A stretch of 64,000 nt of DNA from Dipetalonema caudispina. Its lineage: Eukaryota; Nematoda; Chromadorea; Rhabditida; Onchocercidae. Under the pieces are notes generated by a model. It ran no database searches and was not told the DNA's origin. It worked only from the letters and a program-made list of their open reading frames with translations. A program made the position numbers and the translations under genes. This document shows, piece after piece, positions 13,401-27,965 of this stretch; the stretch's first letter is position 1; each line of letters opens with the position of its first letter. The stretch spans positions 682,001 to 746,000 of the forward strand of contig JABVXV010000008.1 of NCBI GenBank assembly GCA_013365325.1, read 5' to 3'.

Positions 13401-16400
13401 CAAAGGAGTATAGAATTATAATTAAGTTGGAACGAGTGATCCAATCATGATTGTAAAAAGAATTTTTGTTGAACCATCTAAAATGAAACCATGAATAAGG
13501 AGCCATGGTTTACAAGGGATTTGATGGCTATTTGCTATATTTTTCTAGTTTCCTAGTTTTTGTTTCAATAACAATGCAAAAATTTAATCAGGCCTTTCCT
13601 ATCATCTTCAAAGCTTTCTCTTACCTTTCACAGTCATACGTTGCGTTTCTTGCTTCATTCCGATCTATGAAATTTGAACAAGCTTGTTTATTTCATTGTG
13701 GCTTTTTTTAATAACATTCTTTTAAGGAAAGGGTGCGATAAGGACAATATGTATCAAAGGTAGATGAAAATGAGTGTCTGTCCTTTTAATTTAATGCCAC
13801 TCATAATAGTTTCATAAACATGTAACAGTTCGAAGTTGCTGTTGTGCACTACAACGATTGGCATTACTTGTCCTTGGCTGTTGCCTGTTTTGGCCGGAGA
13901 TCACAATTTTTTATTGTTTGTTCGTATCAAGCTTGTTTTGAATTCATTCTTCATGAGTAGTGTATGCTATTGTTCTTCTACTTAGTAGATGGCTTGATAT
14001 ATCGATATTAACCAGCCAACATCTATGCACCTCTGGTTTTTTATCTTTTTTCTTTTTAGAAGAAATCTAATTTTTGAGAACCGAAAGTTTTGACCAAAAA
14101 CATTACACCATGCGAAGTATATGTTGAATATTTGCTAAACATAAATTCCAGTCAAGTGCATTTTGAAGCGCACTAATGGCTTACATTTCGAACATGAATC
14201 ACATGATCTAGTCGATTTGACTGACTTGATTTAACTTTATTTGAGATATTTTCTTTTAAATTTTAGATTTCTCAGAAATTCGTCATTCAAATTTCTACCC
14301 TCATTTGTCAGTCCATTTCTTTCTCTTTGTGTGCACTTTAAAATTTGTTTCGCTGAGTATTTCTCGACTCATATGTGAATTATTTCAAAATTGCCAAATT
14401 TGTTCGTTTAAATTTAGGTCTTTACAGTTGACGCCAGTGTGTAATGCTGAAAGCGAAATTTTAAAACAATAATTTAAAGTATCTTACGTAATATATCATA
14501 TCAGAACAGCTATCAGAATATTGTAGGTGAATAAAATTGCAGAGATTTTACTGAAATTTTTGTTTTAATTACATCATATTTTGTTGCTTTTGTCACTGTC
14601 ATCAATTATTTGTTCCGGATTATGTTACTTTGTCACCTCCTCTCTTCCTATTGAACTACTTAGGAACATGTATTTGTTATTGATTGTACTTTAAGTAATG
14701 TAATCATTTTTGTTTTCAATCTGTTATCACTTCTTTTTATGACGAAATGGTTGCGAACGAAGTTCACTATCAAGTGGTTGCTATTCTTGCTTCATTAATT
14801 GATTTTTAATTTTAACCTTTCATTTCTTATTCGTTTTATTGTTATAAGTGATCCTTCTTCATTTCTGGCCTTGATTTCATTCATTGAAAGGATGAATCGA
14901 TTTGCATGAAACTTGTGATTATCTTAGAAATTGGCCGTAAGATTCATCATGAAACATTATTCTCATGTTCATTGAGTTACAAGCTATGATGAATAATTAA
15001 CATGGCATTCTAGTTGGATTGTTCTCATCTCCATTGGCAAAAAGTGATCAGAAGGATTTGTAGACAAGAGGGAAGGGAAGAATACCTTGTGAATACTAAC
15101 TTATTTCCTTGTTTACTTATTTTTGTATTCATTGTTGTATGCTCAATTAGACATGGCTTTATCTTAACAATAAATTGTATAAACTTTTGTACAGAAAAGG
15201 AGTACTTTTATAACATTGTTTTCTATTTATTATGCTATTCCCTTCCATGACCTATTTTGAAATTTAATTTTAGTTATCGGTTCTAAAGTCACTTCTGAAT
15301 ATATTTACTATAAACGGTGGCTATTGACTTCTTTGTTTTGTCAGCATCCATACCATTCTCATTATTTATGTTTATTGTTAGTGTTATTCTTTTTCCTGTT
15401 CTAAGAATACTAACTACTAGCGGGAATTTGATTAAAATTTAAAGAATAAAACATCGTTCGTTGTTAATTGTCGGAGCGCAACGATTATATGTAATAGTCA
15501 GCTGTGTAGATGCACAAACAGGAGACCGGGAAACGGGTAATCGATTACTCTTTGATATCGCTCGTGGAAACTAATTTTCGATATTTGAATGGTTTTGCGA
15601 TATGCCTTTCGTTCTTATTAGGTGCGTCAGCTGCATTTTGTTCAGAGACACAGAAACATCCATACTCATTGTTGTGTCGAGTAGTAAAGATTGAGGAATA
15701 AGTAACATTTTGATTTTCCGGTTTTAATGCATCCTAAAAAGGCTCCTTTTCAAGAAAAGATAAGAATTGTAGGATTGTCGGATGATCCATTCATAAAGTT
15801 AGTGTTATTCCATTTTTTACTATATACAATTTTCGTTTTGTGTCGCTAAATACGACGAAACTGCTGAAGCCTTCGCTAAACCTTTGAAAATCATTTTGAT
15901 TTATTTCTTTTTTAATGCTAAATTAACTGGACTGTATAAACAACTATATTATATTATACGCTAATTCATACTAGCGTTTTTTCTAGTCTATGATTTTGAA
16001 AATCATTCAATTATTATTATCTGAATCAGTTTGTTATCACTTCAAATGACTTAACGCTAAATAAAACTTGAACTTTATCAGTTTTTATGAAGAGTTTGTA
16101 TAATTTTCAAAGTCCAATAATTTTTTGACAAATTTCTTAACTCTATCCCGATAAATGTTAGCTTCAGATCCTTTTTATCCATAGTTTACTACTCTCGTAA
16201 AACAAAAAGGTATGGCAGCAACTAATACTGGTCATCTCATGTGACGATTAATAGTATCTTCCCGTAAAAAACAAGCAGTTTTTTGTTGAAACAATACAGT
16301 TTTCATAACTTTTCTCAATAATCAATTCATTATTTTGCATATCTTAATTTAGATGTGTTGATGTCAATTTCCAAGTCTTTCCAGGTATTTCTTTTGCAGT

Positions 16401-16451
16401 CTGTTTTATTTGCTGGATTGAACATTTGTTTTAAATCTCATTTATTTGCAG
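10475..16451. other. 6-kb intergenic stretch without a supported gene
   Basis: AT-rich sequence with T-runs and a short CATT tandem near 13190-13210. Open frames such as 12264-12500 (+), 12272-12583 (-), 12687-13137 (+) and 15014-15250 (+) are phenylalanine/isoleucine-rich and show no family motif or splice logic. Two short ATG frames at 15510 and 15727 each end near a donor-like GT. The one at 15727-15797 could be an alternative first exon of the downstream FATP gene (see findings). Confidence 0.5.
16446..16451 (+). promoter_or_regulatory. Candidate trans-splice (or cis) acceptor before the FATP start codon
   Basis: A TTTGCAG acceptor ends one base before the ATG at 16453. In nematodes this arrangement is typical of spliced-leader addition. 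A cis-splice from an upstream exon at 15727-15797 is the alternative, and that exon would join in the correct phase. Confidence 0.45.
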
Positions 16452-16452
16452 G

Positions 16453-19400
16453 ATGTTTGATTTCAGCATATTTCCCTTTGCTGAATTAAGGGTATGGATA
16501 TCGTTATTATACACCCTGTTGTTATATATATTCTTTGCATTCTTCTTTTATTTAATTTATCTGGGCCTTGTTTCACACTATTTCTATCAATTCCGTTCAA
16601 CATATCGAAGAGATTTATGGTGAGTTGCACTGGGCTTCAAACTTTAGGAGACTGTTAGCATATTTCAAATTACGTAAGCATTAATAAAAAATTACTTGGA
16701 TGGCGAGTTTTTGAATAATTAAATCTTTCATCCTTATTTATCAGAAAAACAAATGACATTTATGAGCGACAATTGAAAATGATACAAATGTACAAATGAT
16801 TGAGCCAATACTCTTAAATTAGCAGGAACACTCATTCCAGTAATTTGTTAAAGACAATGATTTTGCTAATAGTCGAAAATTTTGTAAATTTGTATTCTTT
16901 GCGTTTTATTGGAATTCTTGTGTTCATCAGCAAAAATCATTTCATCTTGTTTTTTATTTACCAAAAAATACGCTATCAACTACGAAGATTTGTTCATTTT
17001 GACACTATTTTATTCACTTCGTATGGCACATGGATTACTGTGCTATTGTGTTTTCGGTTGTAATGTGTCCTTTTTTTATCACTTGTTAGTATGAACCTAA
17101 ACTCGATTCAAAATCCATTTGTGTTTTCTTTTGTTTGCAGTGGTTTGATATTACTGATCCGATTAAGATGGAATATTTGGAAACATATGAAAAGTAATGA
17201 GCCGTTGCACCAAATATTTTTGTGGAATGTGAAAAATTATCGAGATAAAGAAGCATTGGTTGAAGTGGATACAGGGAGGAGGTTAACGTTCCATGAAATG
17301 AATAATCTGTGCAATCAGTATGCGAACTACTTCCAGGTTGATCATAAGTTACACATTTTTTTTTCCAGTTTTTTCAAAATATAATGCTATGCTGTCTTTA
17401 TTAAGTCAATAGACATTTTGAAATCTTTTAACGACGATTTGTTCTAATGCTGTTATTCAAAAGTGCAGAGAAATGAAATTAAACATTTTGCAGTCACAAG
17501 GTTACAAAAATGGTGATGTAATAGCATTGTTTCTTGAAAATTGTGCTGATTTTCCTGTCATTTGGCTTGGATTAAGTAAGATAGGTGTTATCACTTCGTG
17601 GGTGAATATTAATCTGAAGGCAGAACCACTTGCTCATTCAATCAGCATTTCGAAGTCAGTTTCTGTTATCACCAGCAGTACACTTTTGCCTGGTTAGTTT
17701 TCATTTATAGAAATTTTCTCAGAAATAAGGAATGTAGTAGGGTTTTTGGACTGTATCCAAGGAATCTTGATGCGAAGTTACGCATACAGGAAGTACCATT
17801 CCAGCTGTGGGATACTGGACTGCGGAATCATAGCGGGATTGAGCAACAAATGAGGAAGCCAAGGACAATTACCAAGTGAAGTTCGTAAAAAAATCCATTT
17901 GCTCATGAAATTTGTAAAAAAACTCAATCTAGAGGAGTTTTTTGCTACCATAGCTTTGAAAAAAGCAAAACTTTCCGCACGCAAGTCATGAATGACGGAC
18001 ATTCGGTTTGTGTCCAACAATGGTCTTTGTTATAAATAACTCGTTTATTCTGTTTTGAATTAGTTCCTTTCGTTATTTGACTGTTTTTACATGGGTGTAA
18101 AGATCTGATCATTGAAAGGAAAATTTTAAAAATGAAACGAAGAGAATATGTACTTAAAAATCTTCACTTTTTTCAGCACTGGAAGATATATTCTCATCGG
18201 GGAAATTGAAACAGATGAAAGTTTATGTCATAGATGATGATATTGGTAATAAAAAAAATGGCATCTTGTCACTGGCAACGAAAATCCCTTTAATTTCCTC
18301 CGAGGAACCAGTTGTTAATGAAAAACCAACATTCAGATGTCATTAATTTCTGTCCTATATCGTCACTTATTTTCTTTTTCCAACTCATAATGTTGTCTCT
18401 TCAGTATAATAATCGGGAAGCGCTAATTATAGAAAGAATGAATGCGATATCCTTTTGCTGATTAAGCATTCCCAGTAATTAATGCATAACTTTGAACGCC
18501 ATAAACCAAATTTTTCATAATAATTTGATATATAATTAGGGATTTAGGAAATATTTCGTTCGCATGTGATCTATTGGTTTTGTATTTCCCCATCATAATT
18601 CTTCCCCTTTATATTCAAATAATTTTTTTGTCATATTACCGTTTTTTCCATTATTAGTTTAACACTGACCTTCGAAATCCCCCTTAGTATATCACTTCAT
18701 TTCCATTTCCTGCTATTGCTATTTTCACCGATATTTCTTAATTTTTCAGCAGTGCTTTGTTATATCTTCACATCAGGAACAACAGGAAATCCTAAGCCAG
18801 CACTCATAAAGCATTATAGGTATGTTTTGAAAATTAGGTTATGCGAACAGACGAAATTTTTCGTGCAATTATCGTTTGCTACATTATAAGAGTTCATTTG
18901 GAATCGTGTGACATTAAGATACTTTGGAGAAACAATTTTAACATGTCTGAGAATATGGAGAGTATTGTAAGCTCATTACTAGCACTGTTATGCAAAACAA
19001 ATCGTTTAAAATAGTATAACGTAACTGGCATAAGTTCACCAATATGAGGTGACATATTATATTTATTTTCGAAATACTATAAAGTTTCTTTTATTTCATC
19101 ATAAATTTAGGTTTTATTGGATGACAATAGGTGTGGCCAACTCTTTTGGAATTTTTACAACAGACCGTTTGTATGTGATGATGCCAATTTATCATAGCGC
19201 TGGGGGGATCCTCGGTATAGGACAAACCGTGCTACGAGGTAGCACGTGTGTTATTAGGAAGAAATTCTCTGCGAGTAATTTTTGGAAAGACTGTGTTAAA
19301 CATAATTGTAATGTCAGTCAGTATATCGGTGAAATTTGCAGGTAGAGTTTTTCATGGTGGTTTCTTATTTCTGAATTTTTTCTGATTTAAAGTTTAACAC

Positions 19401-21613
19401 AGCTCAAAATACTTCTTTACTCAAGTTGAGGGAGGAGAGACATATGAATAGAAATAGTGGTTGTTGATGGCCGTTAAGTATAATTTTTATTTTTTTTTTT
19501 TAGATTTGGAATGAATATTCTTTGCTTTCAGATACCTTTTAGCTCAAAAAGAGATTGTGGAAGCGAAAGAACACAAAATACGTCTTATGTTTGGTAATGG
19601 TTTACGAACAGAAATTTGGCCAGAATTCGTGAATCGTTTTGGCATCCAGAAAATCGGTGAACTTTACGGTAGTACAGAAGGCAATTCAAGCATTGGTATG
19701 TTCTCGTCATTTATTAATTTTTGAAAATTGTGCAATGGAACTTATTTTTTAGAAAGAAGTTTGCTGTAATTGGGATATTTCTTTTTTCTCTCTTGAATAG
19801 TCGCTTCGAGAGACTGAAATTTGCGTTGGAGTTTTTCCTGTAGTTCCGTACCTAGGAAAATTGGCTAACTTCAGATGATGTTAATTACAAATTTGAATTT
19901 ATTCATTTCCTTGAAATCCAGATTACTTTTAGTGAATATAGATAATCGTGTCGGCTCGTGTGGTTTTATTCCGGTACACCCTTTTGTGAAATATTTGTAT
20001 CCTGTGCGTTTACTCAAAATTAACGATGACACCGGTGAATTAATTCGTACAAAAGATGGGTTTTGTGTGGCATGTAAACCTGGTGAAACTGGCGAAATGG
20101 TTGGTGTTATTAAGGAAAAGGAACCTTTACTTAGGTAATTTTTGTATCTTAACTTTTTTTTTAGAAATCATAATTTTATTGGTTATTTGATGTAGTATGA
20201 GGTTTCTGATATTTTAATACGTTTCAGTGTATTTTGACAGTGTAGAATATTTTTTGCAGCTTTGAAGGGTATTTAGACGAGAACGATACTGGAAAGAAGA
20301 TACTAAGAAATGTTTTACGTAAAGGCGATGCTGTTTTTACATCAGGCGATATTATATACTGGGATGATCTAGGATATTTGTATTTCAAGGATCGAAAAGG
20401 CGACACTTATAGGTTTTTTTGCAAGATTTAGTGTCAGTTTTCTCGTTTGTTTCATGGAAGAAGGTCGCCTAATTTTCCATTCTTACAGTTTTTCACCTAT
20501 TAATTTTACTGAAAATACCTTAAGATTCTAAGGCTTTATTGTCACAGTTCAAAATTATTCATCAAAGTACATTAGCAATATTTTTATAGATGGAAGGGCG
20601 AAAACGTTAGTACTACAGAAGTGGAGGGCATTTTACAACTGCTGAAATTTGTGACCGATGTTGCTGTTTATGGTGTCGAAATACCGAGTAACTCTTAATG
20701 TTTTTCATATATATTTTCATTGTTTCATAATATCATTTTCCAATATACTGTCCATTCTTTATAAGTTGTCAAAGAATTTTCCAGACAGAGAAGGTCGTGC
20801 TGGTATGGCTGCCATCGTCGTAACAAGAGACGAATTTTTAAAAGTTGGCCTTCAGTTTTTCCCACTAATCACGTTTCTGATTTTGATAAAATAAATAGCA
20901 GCTGCGTTGATTAGCAGCCTATTTTCAGGATGTGATATGTAAAATAGCAGAACATCTCAATAAAAGTCTTCCATCCTATGCTATTCCTGTTTTTTTACGC
21001 TTTTGCAAGGATTTTGAACGAACAGGTCCCAATTACGCTTAATTTTATATTTGTTAGTTCGGCAATTTGCAGGAAAGCGGTTAAATTTTTGTATAAATGA
21101 ACAATTCAAGTGAATAACACTTTCAGAAATCTTAAACCTGTTTTTAGAGTGCTGATTCTTATGTGTTACAGGTACTTATAAGCTGAAAAAAGTGAGTCTA
21201 CGGAAAGAGGGATATGATTTATCATGTTTTGACGATGAAATATTTATTTGGGACTCCTCTATTAAATCTTATAAGTAAGGTCTTCTTTCTTATGTTGATC
21301 CCAAAAGCAGGTTTACAAATATTCAGAGCGAATATTAACTGAGTGATGTCTTATGAACAATGCATTTTCATTGTTTTCCTGGAACATCAGTTTTTTTTTT
21401 CTGCTTATCAGAGGTGTTAGATGTTGACTGCTATCTTCAATCAAGCATAAAGAGATGAAGGTTGGATAATATTGATAGTGTTTTTATAATATCTTGAACT
21501 GTGTACCGAAAATCGAGTCATGTGGATGATCGCAGTCATTCAAATATTTTTGTAGGATATTCGATGAAAGGTTACAGCACCAACTGGATAATGGTACTTA
21601 CATGGGCATCTAA
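16453..21613 (+). CDS. Fatty acid transport protein (FATP/SLC27A family), very-long-chain acyl-CoA synthetase
   Basis: Fourteen exons give about 652 residues, close to FATP4 length: 16453-16619, 17141-17336, 17494-17692, 18177-18338, 18750-18819, 19111-19341, 19532-19695, 19933-20134, 20260-20412, 20590-20687, 20785-20843, 20929-21025, 21172-21274, 21556-21613. A strongly hydrophobic N-terminal segment (about residues 17-42) is followed by YRRDLCGLILL, the membrane-proximal block typical of FATPs. The AMP-binding P-loop [10 protein letters not shown] lies at 248-257, then [32 protein letters not shown] (387-392), and the FATP signature [19 protein letters not shown] with [13 protein letters not shown] after it. 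It should activate long or very-long-chain fatty acids with ATP and CoA at the ER or plasma membrane. C. elegans relatives include ACS-20/ACS-22, used in cuticle and membrane lipid synthesis; which one is orthologous cannot be told by eye. Confidence 0.93.
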
Positions 21614-24600
21614 TTCGTTAATAGTGTTTTAATCGACATTTGTATAGTTTATTTCTTCTTCGATTTATCAGTTCTTCAGAAAACTTTAAAGCGCTATGTC
21701 AAAAAATCGTCTATATCTTTATTGATATAATTTTTTTTTGTAATTTAATTATTTTTCCTGCGAAATGCTCCGTTTCCTTCTCTTCATTTTTATCTTTTTT
21801 TTCCACAGCATTTAAATTTCATTTTCATGTTATAATACAGATATAAATGATCTTACGATAGCGATAAGGCAGTGTAAAAACATGGTGTATGTAACTCGAG
21901 ATCCAGCTTGAGTGCCTGGAGTTTCAATGATCCAAGCGAATCAGTATGATGATAAGTCATGGATTCTTAGATATCAAGATTTTGCTTCTAAAGTTGAAAT
22001 TTCGTTAGATTTGTAGACGAAGCAACTGCTTTGTTATAAGTTTATAATAACAAATTCATCACATGTGCTCGTAGATCTATTTCCTCAACTTATTTTTGGC
22101 AGATGTATTATTATATACTAAACTACTTCCAAATGTTTCGAGATTATCAATATGCATCCAAACATGGTAATAATAAGTTAATTTACCCACTGCCTTTTAA
22201 AATTTATTGTCGTTTTGTTAACTGTTGCAGTATTAAGCGGATATTTGGATAGATTTCTTAGTTTGATTCTCTTACGTTGCTCCGTTTAACTCATCAGATG
22301 CATCACGATTCTTTGCCATTTCTATTGTGCACTGTTGGATTTTTCAGGTTTTCCTACTTATAATTATGATCATAAAATTAAATAACGTTATCACTCTTGA
22401 GCACAAACCCGTTGAACAATTTATTCTTCAAAAATTTTCCCTTTCTTTTCTCATCTTATTTGCAATGCACTTTTTTTCATGGTGACAATGTTTAAAGTTT
22501 CATGACATATTCGTTGTGAAATGTCGATGACGGTGATGAGCGACATTTTTTCATTTTTTGAATCGTTTCATTTGCGGGCTGAAAATTTTTCTTGAGAAAT
22601 ATTGAATGAAGTGGTAACCAAGTCATTTTCTTCTTTTCCATAGAATTATTAAATGCTATCTTTCGTTTTTATAGTTTCATAATTCCTTAAAAATCGAAAT
22701 TGTGCTCTTCCTGACTCCTCCTTTTAATATCTCTTGATAACTTAAGCCATTATGGCAGTGTCCATCAAAACAGGTTATGCAAGATTTGCAATCGAGCCAC
22801 ATAAGATTATTTAGGCTGCAGGAAAATTTTGATCCAAGTATTCGTTCCGTATTACATGGCTGTTTTCTTCTATTTCAATTTTGTGCTCTTTTGTTTGTTA
22901 CCAAATATTAGAACCAAAGGACATCTGTACTGTCCAAAGGTAAGTATTTTGCAAGCTTCATTTTCAGTTATATTCTCCAAGTTCCTTCTGAATAGATTAA
23001 TGAAATGAATGTAGTAAGTGTCTTGCCATTAAAGTGGTTACATAATGTATTTACATAAACCATAAGTGGATCAATTAAAATTAAATTTTCACCTCTAAGT
23101 TTTTTTTTTTTTTGCTTCTACCCATTGCAAGTTCATCTCTCTCTATCAATTTTAATCGGATTAAATAAATAGTTCTGAAAGGATGATTTTTTTCATTAAA
23201 CTTTTGATGAACCCGAACGAAGTAGTGCATTTTAGCGGACTTTTTTTTTTGATAGATTCATTGGCATATTTGTGACAAACTTCCAGTTCCGCCTCCTTCG
23301 TTTCTTGTTTTTTAAAGAACAGAAATGGTGTTCCGTAAGTAAGACATACCAATGAACTAAATTTCGGAAGGAATGTAGCTTGTATTATTTCATTGTCCGG
23401 AAATTTGCAAAAGGACAAACATTAGACGACCAAACTGAATGTTCAGTTTTTTATAAGGGTAACAAATGGCGGCGAAAATTGTGGAACGATCGTTCCATTA
23501 TATTTCTTCCATGCTTCAGTGATTCCAACACTTTCTTAATTTCCATCATCATATATTTCTTCATACCAAAATAAATTAAGTTACAACGGTCTAAATTCCT
23601 AATTATTCGGATGGCCACCGTTTGGATAATTATTATTTAAACGTCTAAAATTAGAGAACATCGAGCTGGAATTTGATTGGAGCTCATTTATATAAAAAAT
23701 AAGGTCCGTGATAGACATATAAATTCCTTTACAATGATGGCCTATTATCCGCTCAGTTATCAAAGCAATGAAACAAATTTTATATTCCATCTTCTCTCTT
23801 CCTTTCCTTCAACCTATCAACGATCCTTTTCATTGTAATTAAACCTTTAGAGACGAGGTAGGCTTTGAATGTATAATTTGCTCTTCATATTTTGGGATAT
23901 AAATTTGTAAAATGAGTTATATATAAGATTCATGGCAGGTCGGCCTAAATTTAATTTGCTCGTATCATTTAAACAGTCGGCTTCGAAGAATCAGTGGTAC
24001 CATGTAGATTTTATTCTTTTGATCGATTTCCGCTATAGAAAGATTAACAAAATTTTCCAAAAATATGATTTTTCGATTATCCATCGTTTTAGTAATAGTT
24101 TTTAAAACTTATTTGATTGCGAATAAAAAATCGAAAGAAAGATTTCAAGGGTGCACTTATTCATTCCAACTCAATTTGTTAATTAATTAATCATTGTTAC
24201 ACAAAGAGGATCACACCTGTCGCACTGTTAGTAAAATCACTAACTTTTACTACCCAAAAATTTTCACGAAGTCTCTTTCCTGATAACGAACGGATACATT
24301 CCTAACTCTGTCAATATTGTCAATATTGCTAATTGCAATATTCATCAGTCGAACAGTAATAATGTCTGATGCATGGAAAAAATGACATTATTTTGAAGAG
24401 AAGCATTCGACTGATAAATTATTTGGTTGCACAATCATCCAAAAAGGTGACATCATAATGGATTGAGAAATAAAATGAATGATACATATCTATCACTAAT
24501 TGTGATGATCCATAATATAATGAATTTAACATAGCGGCAGTCAAACACTCCAAATGTAATGTAACAAAACCATTAACATTAATTTTGATGCTTATTTACT

Positions 24601-25334
24601 TAATAACTTTAATATTATTAACATTTGGATGACTCATTTCATTCAAATAGTTTTGCTTTTATTCAAAAATCATTTCGCCTATGAAAAATTGCAGCATTCA
24701 TTTACAATTTTTCAAAAATAAGCAACAAGTAATTGCAATATGCTTTTCGTATCCTCAAATTTCGGAATTCAATGAATTTATAGGACCGGGAAGACTAACA
24801 TATTATACAGTTTTCACACCGATGTCACTTGTTGTAATTAATTCGAATGAAATTTGGCATCTTTTAGAATTCTTCAAAAAGATTACGTCATACTTGCTTG
24901 TTTATTATTGCACATTATTTTCTGCAAGTTTGAAATACTTTTTTGAAGTATATATGAATTGGAAATTGTAATATAATTTTGTTAAGCGAGTCAGCTTATT
25001 CTCCGATTCACTTTCCTTAATTTAGTGATTCAGTCAATCTAACTTCTCCAGATTAGATTGTTTCGCATAAATTTGAAAGACGTTTATGAATGAAATTATT
25101 CAAACTAGCATCAAATCGCTTGTTCCAACAAATGGCTTTTTGCTTGGATCACTAATCATGAATCAGTGCATTTCATTGCAAGCGATAAGTGATCACTGCC
25201 AAGATATAGTGAAAACAAACCTCTCCATTAGCTTTCTATAAATTTCTGGATTGCTTATATCTGAAATCGAAAAAAATTGAAAACTGAATTTTTACAGTTA
25301 AAATATACGCGATTAGTCCGATTTATCTCATTCT

Positions 25335-25574
25335 AATTTAATTCAAAACGAGGAAGAAACTCGAAATGCAAAAAAAAAAAACCCCAACGCAAAAAGTTTT
25401 CGCCAATCTCATAAAGCAAAAGGAACATCACATCTGCAAAATATTTCAAAATTACATTTTGCAAGTGACAAAAGAATCTTAATCAAAATTTACAATTTAC
25501 TAAAAAAATTTAATTCAAAACGAAGAAACTCGAAAAAAAAGGACCGCAAAGCAAAAAGTTTTCTCCAATCTCAT
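25335..25574. repeat. Direct repeat pair, about 70 bp each
   Basis: Copy one is about 25335-25412 and copy two about 25507-25574. They share an AATTTAATTCAAAACGA-type start, a GAAGAAACTCGAAA core, a variable A-run, and GCAAAAAGTTTTC.CCAATCTCAT at the end. Differences are mainly in the poly-A length. Probably a local tandem duplication that has drifted, or two copies of a short dispersed element. Confidence 0.6.
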
Positions 25575-27965
25575 TGTAAACGTTGATTTACACTTTTACT
25601 TCAAGACTCTGATCTTGAACTGAAGAGTTAATTCAGTTCCAACAAACTACAGACTTTAATTCCAAACGGTCAAAATGGTTCTCATTATATACTATTAATT
25701 TCTACATATTAAATCCTGATTAAATAAATGAATATCTATGTTATTCGTTTTAGGTACAAAGCATTTGAAGATATTTAGCGCTGATTTGAATTAATTAAGT
25801 ATTAAAATGATTTGGATGTTGAAAAGAGCAAAAAAAAACATCTTTTGAAGCACAAAAATAAATAGCAGCAGTTATTTCAGGGACTCCTTTAAATTCCAGT
25901 TTTCAAATTATTTGAGTGCTGAAGAAATTCAACAGCTGGTCAAGTTTTTGCACATATTTCATCTCTTGGCTTGCAATAAGAGCGCCTTACATTTTAATTT
26001 TCCTATAATTTCATATTAAATAATTCTCATACATTTTTTAGTAATAATATAAAAAGTAAAGAACTACAAAAAAAGAGTCAGAAAAATATTTAAAACTATA
26101 AATAAATGCAAATACTAATGAGAAAGCGTCCCTTTCTGATATAACGGTAATTTCATCGCAGCTACCTATCATTCATCGCAAAGTTTCTCATAATCAGATA
26201 TTGATAAATTTCTTCTTGTCAATGAATTGTGAAAAACCGAAAAGAAAAAAAAAAAAAAAATGAACGCCTACCAGTTGATGCACAACGGTAAGTGCGAGCA
26301 ACGAATACTTCTACAGTTTTGCATGAACGGTAAGTACGGTCATTAGAATTATATTTCACAGTAAAATCTTCTTCAGTGTATTTGACTGTCATTAAATCTG
26401 TCCTAGTCCCTGGATCGAATTTCGTGACGAGACAGTTATTTGGCCAAGTCGTAGAGATAGCAGTGAAATCATGCCACTTTCAATATAAGAAACGACTGAA
26501 AGACTCGAACGTCCAAAAATACTACGAAAGCTTGATTTATCTGAGCTGAGTAAAATATTAAGCTGCAGAAGGAGAATAATTTTATTTAAGCTTTGTATTT
26601 AATTTTAATACTTAGCGTGAAAGATAAGATGATGTCAACCAAACATAACAACAACAACAACAATTGCAACATCATTTTGAATGTTCAATACCCAATCGCC
26701 AACTTGTTGCCTAAAATAATGCGATGAGTAGCATATCTACAATAAATTAATAAAATGAGAAAAAATTCAAAAATTCTTCGGTTATGCTTAAAAATTCGAA
26801 AATGCTTAAAAACTGATATTTCTTTATTTCTCCATGACCCAAAAGGTATTTTTTCTTGTAATTGATGGTTCACACGCATTTATAAAGCAATATGACTTTA
26901 ATTAAGTTTTTGAAAGATGTTTTTAAAAGAATTTTCTCTCATTGAAAATTGAAGAATCACAGTGTTGAACAAAAGTGTCGATATTTTTAAATAAAATCAG
27001 CTTCATGAACTCAGAAATTGAAAAAAAAAATCAACTTTCAAATCACATATTTCAAATTTCAAGAGAAAAATTTTTAAATTGAACAAGTTTCTTTTAACTT
27101 GTTCAAATGTTGAAGAAAATAGCACATTACGAAGAAAATCTTTCAGTTACGAATAACATGCATCCATGAGAGAATCACGAAATTTCATTTCTTAACTTTA
27201 ACAATTCAGCGATGGTTTGCTTCTATTGTTGCCAGTCTTCTTGGTGATTCTGTGTGATAAATTCATTCTTCTAACTTTCACGGTTACTTCTTAAGCTTAT
27301 TTGTAAAGAAATTACAGAAAACCTAATCGGTGAGTAGAATGAAAGAATGTTGAAATATTCTTACCATTACGAATCCTTTCGAAGCCTAAGTACTCCTATT
27401 TTTTGACTAATAATTCAACTCAATTTATGCTGATTAAATTCGAATACCTTATACAGAACTTAATTGATGCTTCTCACAACTGCGAAGCAAGACGAAGTTC
27501 CAGCCCAGTAGTCTGATGAGATGTTTTCAATGGAGAATAGAAAAGCAAGAAGAAGCAAATTCATCTCTTTGTTTCCTTGAGAAACATTTCCTTAAAAAAA
27601 CAACATATAAATATATGAATCCACTGTACTAATTAATCACATTAATTAATCACGACATTTAGCATGCTAATAATCGTTGATGCAAAATTCTTATTCTTCT
27701 CGACAAGTTTAACATGAATTTTGAGGAAGCCCAATTTAAATAAGACAATGGTAATAATTCATTTCATCCAACAACAAAAAATTCGAATTTTGGAAATACT
27801 TTAGTTTTACAACTTTAATTCTTATATGTTCCTATCGAAGCTCGAAATTCGATTTTTTCCACTCTTCTTCAACTTATTTCTTAAGTAGAGATTTAAAAGA
27901 TTATTGGATCAATAGTAATAATTGAGGTAATTTTTTGGGGTAACAAGGATGCTACAACAGACTTG

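Noticed and set aside
23161..23418. 85-codon minus-strand ORF
   Set aside because: Spans A/T runs, no domain recognised and no exon logic.
24681..24971. 96-codon plus-strand ORF in the gene desert
   Set aside because: Composition is typical of random AT-rich DNA, with no family similarity, no signal peptide and no splice-consistent neighbours.
26262..26337. Two closely spaced CGGTAAGT donor-like sites after short ATG frames
   Set aside because: No acceptor downstream gives a continuing frame with coding content; probably a small duplicated motif.
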